Origin: Nipponacmea schrenckii
Lineage: Eukaryota > Mollusca > Gastropoda > Lottiidae
NCBI GenBank assembly: GCA_030562195.1
Contig: CM060199.1
Coordinates: 26,990,338 to 27,054,337 of the forward strand
Direction of reading: 5' to 3'
DNA: 64,000 bases
The notes under the pieces were generated by a model. The model made no database searches, was not told where the DNA came from, and was given only the letters and a program-made list of their open reading frames with translations. Both the position numbers and the translations under genes were made by a program. This document shows, piece after piece, positions 54,948 to 64,000 of the stretch (positions are counted from its first letter, which is position 1; every line of letters starts with the position of its first letter).

Positions 54948-56215
54948 AAATTGCTTGTCCTCGGAAGAAGGATAAAGTTTTTGATCACATAGTCTTTCTG
55001 AAAATTCCAGATTGAAATAGTGGTTTCCTGGTCTTCAAGTTGAGAATCTAATTGACAATAATTTACTGCAGTTTGCCTAACATTTACTAACTTTCCGGGT
55101 AATCCGTAAAATAACCAACCAAGAGGTAATCGAACAGCATATGGATCCCCAAGTTTTCCAGTTACTAATTCCAGTGGCGTCGAAGCCGAGGGTACGCTTA
55201 TTCCAATCATAATTGATACACTTGGTATACATAAACCAGATAATGTAGGTATTTCTATTTCTTTCAGATGTTTCCATTTGTTGAGATCGCTTTGAGTGGG
55301 TGCATCTTCTAAATTTACTGGTATAGATTTTCTTATGTAAGCCGAATTTATGTTAATGGAGTTATCTCCCTTTAAGTCACTAACCAATATTTCATCAGTA
55401 ATATGTCCAGTTTTGACAGTTTCAATGTTATTAACTGTTTTTACAGAGACATCCACTGTTTTACTGCGTAGTTGCAACACTTTTGTTAGTTCATCAGTAA
55501 TAAATACGGAAGAGAATCCATTGTCTAAGAAAGCGTAGGTATTTATCTGATGTCCTGTTAATGGTGATTTTACTTTCACAGGAAGGATTGCCATTAAAGG
55601 CTCACTACTGTTCACTGAATGTTTGGCTACAGCGTGTATTGAAGTCAAAGTTTTATGGTCTGTAGACTGTTTTTTATCTTTAGAGGTATCATGTAATACT
55701 GTAGGATGTTTTCTGGGACATAGGTCACAGTTCAAAATGTTCTGACATTTGTCTTTCATGTGTCCAGGGTTAAGACACCCATAACATATTCCTTTTTTGC
55801 GCACAAAATCAGATTTGTCGCTTTGTGATAAAGCTGTAAATTTTCGACATTCAAGCAAGTTGTGTTTTGTTCCTTCACCACAAAACAAACATGGTGCTAC
55901 TGAGGACAAAGCCACTCCACTGTTTGTGTCTCGTTTGACCTGGGTCGTGTAAACCTTTTTCTGTGGTGTGTTGGTAACATGCTTCACTGGTTGATTGTGG
56001 TTTTGACTTGACTTCTGGTAACCCAATCCACTCACACGTGGGTCATTCTCATTTCTGGACATTAGGTTTACAAAATGTTCAAAGTCCAACAAGTTCGGTG
56101 AGCGATTAGAGTGGTCTCTAATTCTACCATTTTCTGACTTCCATTTTTGTTGTATTGACACAGGCAATTTTTGACATAGAGTTTTTATGAAGTCAAATCC
56201 GTCCAGACTAGTCAT
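54944..56215 (-). CDS. BEL/Pao Gag zinc knuckles and protease
   Basis: 423 codons. The order is the Gag end (FEHFVNLMSRNENDPRVSGL), zinc-knuckle region (CLFCGEGTKHNLLEC and CYGCLNPGHMKDKC), then the DUF1758 aspartic protease (YAFLDNGFSSVFITDEL). Where the family has D-T/S-G the copy reads D-N-G, so the protease is probably inactive. The last 30 residues come from a shifted frame after a T4 run near 54990. The sequence then continues as the reverse transcriptase in the next frame. Confidence 0.75.
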   Translation of the reverse strand: MTSLDGFDFIKTLCQKLPVSIQQKWKSENGRIRDHSNRSPNLLDFEHFVNLMSRNENDPRVSGLGYQKSSQNHNQPVKHVTNTPQKKVYTTQVKRDTNSGVALSSVAPCLFCGEGTKHNLLECRKFTALSQSDKSDFVRKKGICYGCLNPGHMKDKCQNILNCDLCPRKHPTVLHDTSKDKKQSTDHKTLTSIHAVAKHSVNSSEPLMAILPVKVKSPLTGHQINTYAFLDNGFSSVFITDELTKVLQLRSKTVDVSVKTVNNIETVKTGHITDEILVSDLKGDNSININSAYIRKSIPVNLEDAPTQSDLNKWKHLKEIEIPTLSGLCIPSVSIMIGISVPSASTPLELVTGKLGDPYAVRLPLGWLFYGLPGKLVNVRQTAVNYCQLDSQLEDQETTISIWNFQKDYVIKNFILLPRTSNL

Positions 56216-56931
56216 ATCTGGGTTATTCTGTTTCGAGTTAACACAAGGAAAATGGAAAATTTCCTTAAAGCATTTTTATCACCAGATGCTATTTTATTCC
56301 ATGATTCAGCTCTGTTCATAAATTCTTGGGCCATAAGGTTTGGATCCCCATAGTCTCTGTGCAATAATTCTCTAGCTTTTGTATAGGCAGCTTTTGGATC
56401 ATTTATTAATGGTGTAAACTTAATCAGTTCATTTGCTTCTCCTTTTGTATATTTAAGCAAGAATTCAAGTCTTCTTGAAAAGTCATCTGTATGCCTTTCT
56501 ACAATGAGTTCGAAGTTTTTCACAAAGGTAAAGTAATTCAAGATGTCTGATCCATCAAAAGCATCAATTTCTTGATTAGGTAAGGCTTGATCCTTTTGGG
56601 TTTCGATGAGTTTATTAAAGATTGTTAGCAATTCACTCGAAGGAGTGCCACTGGGGAAAGTTGCTGGAACTTCACAGTTTTCTTTCTGTTTTCCACAACA
56701 GTTTGTATTTCCTATAGGTGATTGTGCCACTGGTTCAAATGATCTCTGTAAGTTCATCGTTTTCAATTTCACCTCTGAACTTTCCAAATCTATCATATCA
56801 TTCACCTCTCTCGCAGCCTGCAATTTAGCCCTTAGCACGATTTCTCTTTGTCTCTGAGTCATTTGCTCTGCTCTAATTTGTATTAGTCTTTTCTCATCTT
56901 CAATTTGATTTGCTTCCTGCATAGCTGCCAA
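56212..56931 (-). CDS. BEL/Pao Gag N-terminal part (DUF1759-like)
   Basis: The frame opens with a coiled-coil-like KRLIQIRAEQMTQRQREIVL stretch. The DUF1759-type core follows: FDGSDILNYFTFVKNFELIV, RRLEFLLKYTKGEANELI and ARELLHRDYGDPNLMAQEFM. It ends at RNRITQI with a stop overlapping the next frame's ATG by four bases. In intact BEL elements these are one continuous Gag-Pol frame. The true start is uncertain; a Met at residue 4 is the first ATG. The usual Gag role is capsid formation and RNA binding. Confidence 0.75.
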   Translation of the reverse strand: MAAMQEANQIEDEKRLIQIRAEQMTQRQREIVLRAKLQAAREVNDMIDLESSEVKLKTMNLQRSFEPVAQSPIGNTNCCGKQKENCEVPATFPSGTPSSELLTIFNKLIETQKDQALPNQEIDAFDGSDILNYFTFVKNFELIVERHTDDFSRRLEFLLKYTKGEANELIKFTPLINDPKAAYTKARELLHRDYGDPNLMAQEFMNRAESWNKIASGDKNALRKFSIFLVLTRNRITQI

Positions 56932-57041
56932 CTGAAGTTTTAATTAGATTTCACAATCCACAGATTGTGAAATCTATTGTTTTCGTTAAGATTATTATTT
57001 ATTGCGTGGCAAATAAAATTTGTCACGCTTTGTTTTCGTTC

Positions 57042-57076
<35 letters not shown>

Positions 57077-58415
57077 GGAAGCTCGCTAGCCCAAACGGAA
57101 AAAGATAGACTATTTTTGTTTTCACCAATGGTTTTTATATGGGCTGGAATCAAAAATGAATATCTAACATAATATTTTCGCTAACCCGAAAGTGGCTAAT
57201 TGCATAATATGCAAATAAGATTTCAAGCTAGCTCGGGCCCTAATAGTCGGATCGGTCTGAAATTTACAGGATATAGATAGATAGGCAGCGCAATTAAAAC
57301 TACATCATCAAAATGTTTTGATCACTTCCGGTTTGGGCGTGGGGACTTCCGGTTTTTTCGTCTCATGTCGGGCGACCCTGCTTCCCATGTAATTCAAGAA
57401 TCTAAACAAAAACAGTATATTTAAGCTATACTAAATGATTTTAATCCCCTGAGATGAAGAAAAATTAAATTGAATGTTGCGCATGCGCAGTTTTCAAAAA
57501 TGGCAAATTTTTAAAAAAATTTAATAAGTCCGGCAATTAATGACCGATTTTTATGATTTTGGTGTCTATCAAAACCTTGATACTTTATCTAAAAAATGTT
57601 GGGAACAGAATTTCGATTTTCGAATTTGAATTTTTTTTATGCCCGTTCGAATATTTCAAAAATTTAAAACTCTATATCTCGTGACCTTGACCTTCAATGA
57701 CCTTGACATTTGAGATGTAGAATGTCCTTGACCTCAGCTGTCTATAGATGTGCTGATATTGCATGACAAATATTAACTTCCGGTTTTATAGCCCAGCGAA
57801 ATCGGACTATTTTGCAATTTTGGACGGTTATATTACGCTTTCGAGCTCTAATGTTCGGATCGATCTGAAATTTACAGGATATAGATAAATACGCAACACA
57901 ATTAAAAATATATCATCAAAATTTTTTGATCACTTCCGGTTTGGGCGTGGGGACTTCCGGTTTTTTATCTAATTTCAGGCGACCCTACATCCCGTGTAAT
58001 TCAAGAATGTAAGCAAAAACAGTATATATTAGCTATACAAAATAATTTGTATCCCCCGAGAAGAAAAAATTCCAATTGCTAGTTGCGCATGCGCCATTTT
58101 TCCGAGAATGGCAAATTTTCTTTAAAATTTAATTAGTCCGTCATTTATTATTTATGCCCGTTTGAATTTTTTAAAAATTTGAAATTCTAAATCTTGTGAC
58201 CTTCACCTTCAATGACCTTGAAATTTTCCATATAGAATGGCCTTGACATCAGCTGTCTATAGATCTAACAATATTGTTACGCTTGTTCCACAATTGGAGG
58301 CTGAAAAGTACCGGAATTGAAAGCTAGCAGGTTAGAAGTTTCAAAATGTTCGAAATCCATGGGATAACGCATAGTTGCCACGCTCGGAGCTGTTCACAGT
58401 TCTAGTTTTTTTTTT
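56932..58415 (-). repeat. CTTCCGG-rich repeat with two 600-bp direct units
   Basis: 57225-57830 and 57835-58300 share long stretches: GATCGGTCTGAAATTTACAGG, GATCACTTCCGGTTTGGGCG, TGTAATTCAAGAAT and TGACCTTCAATGACCTTGA. The right edge near 58407 (AGTTCTAG on the plus strand) is the complement of a CTAGAACTGTGAACAGC start, so this looks like a reverse-orientation relative of the CTAGAGCC elements at 24384 and 42652. A T31 run lies at 57044-57075. No coding sequence. Confidence 0.55.
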
Positions 58416-58559
58416 ATTATTATTCTTCCGTATTTTCCAAAGCCTATATCTCCGAAACTGCTGCATGGAATTCATTGAATTTTTTTGCGTAGAATCTTAT
58501 ATACATGTATTAATAAATGAATGCTATTTGAAGGCTCAGGTGTCAACGGAAGCGCCGCC

Positions 58560-59345
58560 ATTTTGAATTGAAATTTAGGCCCATTTTTTATATCTCAAAA
58601 ACTATAGATCCGATCGTTTTGAAATTTACAGTATAGATTCTTATTAAAAGTCGGGGGAAAATGGCGAAAATATTTTGTCGGTATCATTTAACCGGTAGCC
58701 ACCATCTTGAATTGAAATTTAGCCTTGATGCTATTCAAAAGCCTAAGGCTCTGAGGATTATGGACCGATTTTGAAATTTTTTTCTGATTATCAATCTAGA
58801 AAACAATACGAAAAATTCCTTGGGAACAGATTTTCAATTTTTTGGTTTCCAAGATGGCCGCCGAATTAAGGCCTATTTTTTTTATCTCGAAAACTATTGA
58901 TCCGATCGTTTTGAAATTTACAGTATAGATTCATATAAAAAATCAAGGAAAATTGGCGAAAAGATTTTGTCGATATCATTCAACCGGAAGCCGCCATCTT
59001 GAATTGAAATTTAGCCTTGACGTCATTCAAGAGCCTAAGGCTCTGAGGATTATGGACCGATTTTGATTTTTTTTTCTGGTTATCAATCTAGAAAACATTA
59101 CAGAAAATTCTGTGTAAGTAGAATTTCAATATTTTTTATTTCCATGATGGCCGCCGATTAAGGCCTAACTTTTATATCTTGAAAACTAATGATCCGATCG
59201 TACTGAAATTTAAAATATTAATTCAAATTGAAAATCGGGGGAGTATGGCGAAAACATTTTATCGATATCATTAAATCGGAAGCCGTCATATTGAATTGAA
59301 ATTTAGACCAAGGCTCCAAGACTTATGGACCGATTTTTAATTTTT
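58560..59345 (+). repeat. Three tandem units of about 295 bp
   Basis: The unit starts with 'tatctcaaaaactatagatc' (58590, 58885, 59176) and contains 'gatcgttttgaaatttacag', 'aattgaaatttagccttga' and 'gattatggaccgatttt'. Divergence between units is roughly 10 percent. It probably belongs to the same larger repeat as the preceding feature. Confidence 0.7.
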
Positions 59346-59925
59346 TTTTTTTTCGGATTTTTAATCTATAACCTATATAGTTATAAAAATTTCAGTCTTG
59401 GTAAACAATATCACCATCATATAAATAGAGCTGTGACAGTAATTCATCTATTAGATTTAACTTTAGAGTGTATGTTTAGGATAGTCAAGTGTGAAGTTGA
59501 AACGTCTCTTAATCCGTTAATTAAAGTGTTTAACTTGATGTTTGACCACCTGTTACTTGCTTGCTTCACAAAGACGGTAACTCCTGCAAGAAACAAATAT
59601 TATATATCGTTTTGATGTTAACCTACAATTTCGACTTTCGAGTAGAGTAACATCACAAACAAAATTGAACAAATTGCTATATTTGTTAAGTATCAACGAT
59701 TCTACTCATTTCGGTTTTTTTCTGGAGTTGAAAAATGGATCTAATAACAAATTACTTTTTTTTTTATCTTTATTTTAAACACTTAGCTACCAATTTAGTT
59801 CATACATTAATTCCTTTATGAAATCTGGATTCAAATTGCAAAATAGGATGTATGTGATGCTACTATTTGGATGTTTGGATGTTATATATATTTGCATGCC
59901 GTTAAGTTAAAAGTATTTATTGCTC
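59346..59925. other. Non-coding stretch before the gap
   Basis: A+T-rich, with T-runs at 59340 and 59756. No exon with splice signals was recognised. Confidence 0.4.
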
Positions 59926-60425
59926 NNNNNNNNNNNNNNNNNNNNNNNNNNNNNNNNNNNNNNNNNNNNNNNNNNNNNNNNNNNNNNNNNNNNNNNNNNN
60001 NNNNNNNNNNNNNNNNNNNNNNNNNNNNNNNNNNNNNNNNNNNNNNNNNNNNNNNNNNNNNNNNNNNNNNNNNNNNNNNNNNNNNNNNNNNNNNNNNNNN
60101 NNNNNNNNNNNNNNNNNNNNNNNNNNNNNNNNNNNNNNNNNNNNNNNNNNNNNNNNNNNNNNNNNNNNNNNNNNNNNNNNNNNNNNNNNNNNNNNNNNNN
60201 NNNNNNNNNNNNNNNNNNNNNNNNNNNNNNNNNNNNNNNNNNNNNNNNNNNNNNNNNNNNNNNNNNNNNNNNNNNNNNNNNNNNNNNNNNNNNNNNNNNN
60301 NNNNNNNNNNNNNNNNNNNNNNNNNNNNNNNNNNNNNNNNNNNNNNNNNNNNNNNNNNNNNNNNNNNNNNNNNNNNNNNNNNNNNNNNNNNNNNNNNNNN
60401 NNNNNNNNNNNNNNNNNNNNNNNNN
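59926..60425. other. Assembly gap (500 N)
   Basis: Exactly 500 N; it hides the sequence directly upstream of the exonuclease-like exon. Confidence 0.99.
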
Positions 60426-60759
60426 ATCTGTACATAGACAGTCGCCAGTTACTTTGCCTCCACAATTTCAAGATTTAAATGTCAGTATTTTCCTTGAAGA
60501 AATAGAGCGGATAGAAGAGGAGACCCGCCAGCAGAACACCTGCAACAAGTGGTACCAACATAGGCGGAACAGACTGACGGCCTCCAACTATGGGAAAGTG
60601 CTTAAAAGGAAGGCAAAACCAACAGATTCATTTATAAAGAGTGTACTAAACCAAAATTCATTTTCTTCGGAAGCAATGGAATATGGAAAAAGACAAGAAA
60701 AAAATGCCAAAGCCAAGTATTTAGAAACTTTCCCTTCCAGACATATTAAGTGCACATAA
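60426..60759 (+). CDS. YqaJ/lambda-exonuclease-like N-terminal exon (partial)
   Basis: The frame enters from the gap; a possible acceptor is TACATAGACAG at 60442. It reads IERIEEETRQQNTCNKWYQH, then RRNRLTASNYGKVLKRKAKP, and EAMEYGKRQEKNAKAKYLE. The pattern W-x3-R-x2-R-x-T-A-S-x-x-G ... A-x-x-Y-G-x-x-x-E-x-x-A-x-x-x-Y is the start of the YqaJ recombinase / phage-type exonuclease fold, widespread in invertebrate and fish genes of unknown role. The nuclease residues D and E-x-K of the C-terminal half should follow, but the frame stops at 60759 without a clear donor. Probably a truncated copy. Confidence 0.6.
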
Positions 60760-60946
60760 TAGATCTAAATATTTTCCAAATTTTGCAGTAAATTTATTGA
60801 ATATCAGATAATAAATCGTCCTCATATACCATAGTTAATTGTGTTAGTATATCCTATAATAAACTTAAATAAAATTATGCAATGTACTACAGGATATTTT
60901 TTTATGGTGTTCTTAACAAAATTAATTAAACTAATATTATACACAC
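60760..60946. other. Short intergenic spacer
   Basis: No feature seen; it separates the plus-strand exonuclease exon from the 3' side of the minus-strand THAP exon. Confidence 0.4.
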
Positions 60947-61330
60947 CTCATCAATTTGGCCCAAAATCTTGGTACCGGTCCCTGATACTGAAGTCGAGTC
61001 TTCTAAATTTACAGAACTCAAACTGTTTTTGGTAGGTCTCTTTGGCTTCAAAACTGATTTTCCAAAATTATATTCAAACTTTGTGGGGTGTGGATTTTGA
61101 ATAGTTGGTTCGCCATCAATGAAGTGTAAGCTACAAAGTCGTGAATGTTTGTTCGGCACAAAAAAATCTCTCCGCATCAGTCTGACCCACTTATTTCTAT
61201 CCTGATTACGCCTCTTAGTTGGAAATGGGAAAAAACGAACGCCGGTCATCCATGGATACTTATCCAGTTTATCAAGTTTTCTGCTATCAGATGTACAACC
61301 AACAGCTGCACAATGAAATTTACTCGGCAT
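60947..61330 (-). CDS. THAP-domain protein, first coding exon
   Basis: The ATG at 61330 starts MPSKFHCAAVGCTSDSRKL, a THAP C2CH zinc finger. The ligands are C7, C12 (C-x4-C), then C-x2-H in RLCSLHF. VRFFPFPT and WVRLMRRDFF are present, with the PTIQNPHPTKFEY tail that usually ends the domain. The exon ends GATGAG|GTGTGT (phase 0). A serine-rich linker and the KPKRPTKNS stretch follow. THAP proteins bind DNA; in invertebrates many derive from P-element-like transposases. Downstream exons are not found before the gap. All four metal ligands are present. Confidence 0.75.
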
Positions 61331-62193
61331 TTCTGAACACCGTCGTCAATGTAAACAAAATTTGACAGACGACATTTTTTCTGCTCAACCCATCATCATT
61401 TGATACCGTATAATCTACCTTTAAACCTTAGAGAGCTGTTAACCGTGAAACGGTCTATTAACCATAATTAATTTTGTTGAATTTATATGTCTAGGCCTAA
61501 GTCTAAATGAAAAAAATTTATAGCCTATGTAGCCTAACATTTGCTTACGAAAAAATTCATTAGTCTAGGCCTAAAAAGAAAATATTTTGGCCTAGCATTA
61601 AGTGGTAAAATAGAATCCGGGCTATTAGTAATTAGTATTATTGGGAATTTTATAGTCATCAACGTTATAATAAATGCATACTCACAGTTCAAGTCAAGTC
61701 AAAATAAAATAGATCTACGTAGTTCTTTTCCTCCAAGTTCCTTTGCCTCTGTTGTGCGTTCAGCAATGACAACAGCTTACAGTACTAGTTTTTGGCGCCG
61801 GCGGCAATCATTCGATCACGTGTTACTTAGGTCAATGCGAGGTCATTTCACGTTGAGGCTCTAAGCACCTTGGGCCAGAGAGTATAGATAGACATTATGT
61901 AGTGTTGTAAATCTAAACATGTTTAGAATGTGGATACATGAAATTCGATGCGCTTAGAATTTAAATATTTTTCTAAACATGTTAATCTGTAAACATGGGT
62001 GTGATTTAGATCATGTTTAGGGTCTAAGCACAATTTTTACTGTAAACATGGGTGTGATTTCTGTGATTTTATTGTCTTCACTCAAAAAAGTATATTTGTT
62101 GAGAGAATAGGGCAAGACATACAATATATGCAAAATATGTTGTCACAGCTAAGTCAATTTATGACAGATAATGGCAAAGAAGTACAAACTCAC
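61331..62193. other. Intergenic region with short direct repeats
   Basis: 'tgtaaacatgggtgtgattt' occurs at 61990 and 62041, and 'aaacatgtttag'-type palindromes at 61917 and 61977. 61336-61460 should contain the promoter of the first THAP gene. No exon seen. Confidence 0.4.
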
Positions 62194-62264
62194 ATTTCTC
62201 TTCAGTAAAGGTAGCCTGTTCTCTGTATTTTGGAGTTTCAACTACTGTTTCAATTTCAATTTCT
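62194..62264 (-). CDS. Second THAP gene, exon 3
   Basis: The acceptor TCTTTTTTCCAG and donor AAAT|GTGAGT bound 71 bp. The phase fits exon 2 exactly (two bases carried in, one base left over). It reads QEIEIETVVETPKYREQATF, an acidic linker without a recognised domain. The gene must continue at lower coordinates; no further exon was identified. Confidence 0.55.
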
Positions 62265-62716
62265 CTGGAAAAAAGACAAACATAAAAGTTAAATAGTGAA
62301 ATATGATACATGCCCTCAACTATAGACCTCTAGCTAACAACAAATCTGTTTTATTTAATAAGTCATGTAGGTCTATATTAAAATGAAAATGTAAATTACA
62401 GGTATTCTAATTTGATACCTACATGAATTGTTTTCTAATGTTGTTGATAAAAGATGTAAATAAAACCAGCTTGAAACTACATATATGTACACTATATGTA
62501 TGAAGATAAAATATGTGTTTTGTTTTGTTCCTGTTTTCAGCTGAATCTTTCAATTATACATGACATATGAAATTATACATGACATATGAAGGCTTGTCAA
62601 GTATTACTGGTGGAGGAAAGCACTTTAACAGTTTTTTTTGACAAACATCTACAACCGGCTATCGAAACCTAGGCCTACAGTGTATGTGTATGCTGACATA
62701 AAATTCTGCCACTTAC

Positions 62717-62880
62717 TGCACATCTAATTCGCTTCGCATTTTCTTAGATGGGTTAAGGTTTTCATCCAAAGCTACCAAATGTTGCTTCTTTGGAAGTGGT
62801 CGCGATGGGATGCATCTGGTCCCATCAGCCGGAATAGGGTCTGGATGTTCCTGTGTAGGACCATTTCCTCCAATGAAATG
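62717..62880 (-). CDS. Second THAP gene, exon 2
   Basis: The acceptor ATTATCACTTTTGCAG and donor GTGCA|GTAAGT bound 164 bp. The exon opens HFIGGNGPTQEHPDPIPADG, which is the end of a THAP domain (H-F-x-G-G-x-x-x-x-x-H-P-D-x-x-P). A basic patch follows (PSRPLPKKQHLVALDENLNP, SKKMRSE). It joins exon 1 in phase 0. Confidence 0.65.
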
Positions 62881-63186
62881 CTGCAAAAGTGATAATAAAA
62901 ATGTCCATTAGATATTCTGTCAATGAAATAATTACAACTGGTAATATTGCTATATAGGCCTACGCATATCATTATTTTGGATTGACTTGAAAATGCTGGA
63001 TATGTTAGTCGAATAGACAGTCACTCAACGCTGCCGTTTTAACTAATAAATTTTGTTACCGTTTTCACATATTATGTTACCGGCATGGACTGTACTGAGT
63101 CAACCGTGACCACGATCGAGTAAGACCAAAAAAGCAACATTCTCTTCGATTTGAAATTAAAAAAATTATATGTAGGCTACACTTAC

Positions 63187-63375
63187 TTTGTTGCGATTTC
63201 CATTGATCCTATCCACGTTTAGTTGGTCGTGTGGCCGTCCGCAGGCCTTGATCCATCTCAAACATTTCGCTAAATTAGTTTTCGGCTGAGGAAAGGGAAT
63301 AAACTTCACTCCTACCAATCGTGCCGGATACCTTTGATCTACATTGCAAGTGCCCCATACACAGCGTCGAACCAT
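63187..63375 (-). CDS. Second THAP gene, exon 1
   Basis: The ATG at 63375 gives MVRRCVWGTCNVDQRYPARL with C-x4-C, then GVKFIPFPQPKT (THAP F-P-x-P motif) and CLRWIKACGRPHDQLNVDRI. The donor AACAAA|GTAAGT is in phase 0. Joining to exon 2 gives ...NRNK-HFIGG, so the third zinc ligand (usually C two residues before that H) is missing. Either a small exon with C-S/T-x lies between, or the finger is degenerate. A good promoter lies upstream (next entry). Confidence 0.7.
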
Positions 63376-63520
63376 TTAGAGACAAACTAATACAGAAATT
63401 ATTCAGTACGGTACAGCTAAACGAGTGTATCACACGCTTTGTTTGTGATGCAAAGATGGCGGACGCTGATCGGCGCTCAGGGCTGTCGGCCAGCGCGTGA
63501 ATTGATTGGCTGAAAATAAG
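63376..63520 (-). promoter_or_regulatory. Promoter of the second THAP gene
   Basis: The region upstream of the ATG at 63375 is locally G+C-rich compared with its surroundings. It contains AAGATGGCGGAC (63450), a YY1-type site commonly found at transcription starts, and a CCAAT box on the minus strand (ATTGGCTG at 63504). A TATA box is not seen. It may act in both directions, since the plus-strand side also lacks a gene for only a short distance. Confidence 0.5.
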
Positions 63521-64000
63521 CTTCGTCGGATCTATGAATTGGCATCGCATTGTCTATCTTCCAGGATTGCACCATTGTTTAAGAGCCTTTGTTCACCGTC
63601 AACCCATTGTTCGTCACTTAATTGCTTCAATAACCCCATTGTTCTCCATTGTTCTAGGTCTATTGTTTTTTTTCTATTCATGAAGTGCTTCCCTTGCTAC
63701 TCATAAAGAATGATTGCAATTTACGCTTATGTGTAACAATAAACGAAGTTCAACTTTTCCGATTCGTACTACACCAACTATATCTATCATTAAACTTAAT
63801 GACTTACTCTGCTTGGAAATGCTGCTTCGAAATGCATATTTCTCTATCTACATATTTACATTAAGAAAGTAAATTTAATGTTCAACATCACTAGGACAAT
63901 CTAACTTAAAATTTAACTTTTTAACATTAACCTTTGGCAACCCTTAAAAACGGCCTTCCAACAGAACTGAAGGAAGCAGTATGCCACATGACGCGGTAAC
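63521..64000. other. Non-coding to window end
   Basis: 'cattgttc' is repeated loosely at 63604, 63638 and 63648. I see no exon. Confidence 0.4.

Larger units (their letters stand above)
51682..56931 (-). mobile_element. BEL/Pao retrotransposon, decayed, LTRs not identified
   Basis: Gag, protease, reverse transcriptase, RNase H and integrase occur in the BEL/Pao order on the minus strand over 5.2 kb. At least four frame breaks occur (about 56213, 54990, 54390 and 53330). I compared the flanks 51200-51680 and 56940-57130 by eye and saw no direct repeat that would be an LTR pair, so the copy is either internally delimited or its LTRs have diverged or been lost. Described as an old genomic copy. 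Confidence 0.85.

Noticed and set aside
56946..56976. Hairpin ATTTCACAATC...GATTGTGAAAT as a terminator
   Set aside because: Intrinsic terminators are not expected in an animal genome; it is a short chance or repeat-derived palindrome.
51200..57130. Paired LTRs of the BEL/Pao element
   Set aside because: TTGTCAC motifs occur on both sides, but no longer direct repeat is visible by eye.

Overview
The window looks like an animal nuclear genome, most likely a bivalve or other mollusc. The coding sequence is split into short exons with GT..AG introns. There are THAP, G2E3-like HECT and MADF genes, a BEL/Pao retrotransposon, a PIF/Harbinger transposon, a tRNA-derived SINE with a conserved metazoan core, and large arrays of about 160 bp units framed by CCGT microsatellites, as in the bivalve 'pearl' elements. 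The DNA is A+T-rich. Three 500-base N runs (16143-16642, 34635-35134, 59926-60425) are scaffold gaps. Nothing here suggests a bacterium, phage or free virus.

Layout. 1-16.1 kb is almost entirely pearl-like composite repeats: a 5' hairpin, CCGT microsatellite, 160-170 bp tandem units and a conserved 3' end with a second hairpin. It includes a 1.65 kb triplication at 5158-10170 and a MITE at 11478-11958. 16.6-17.7 kb and 31.2-32.4 kb are two copies of a repeat carrying a 22-bp minisatellite that is open in all three forward frames. 18.3-22.9 kb holds a minus-strand gene resembling G2E3-type HECT ligases, which I traced through seven phase-compatible exons. 23-27.4 kb is repeats. 27.7-30 kb holds a possible terminal exon, a repeat-rich exon with a hydrophobic C-terminus, and a 69-bp minisatellite.

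33.2-41.5 kb is a candidate two-exon plus-strand gene for a small secreted cysteine-containing peptide. Its 8 kb intron holds LINE fragments, an integrase exon and a complete 4.5 kb Harbinger element. The Harbinger element itself contains a 5'-truncated LINE with a perfect 13-bp target duplication. 42.3-45.8 kb has long-TIR elements with a nested insertion and the 3' end of a second HECT gene. 46-51 kb is a broken Crypton-like tyrosine recombinase gene split by a poly(A)-tailed LINE. 51.7-56.9 kb is a decayed BEL/Pao element on the minus strand. 57-59.4 kb is repeats. 60.4-63.5 kb has a YqaJ-type exonuclease exon and two minus-strand THAP genes, one with a recognisable promoter.

The genes do not form a pathway. 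The window is a transposon-dominated stretch with a few cellular exons, several of them decayed. Exon boundaries were read by eye from splice signals and phase.
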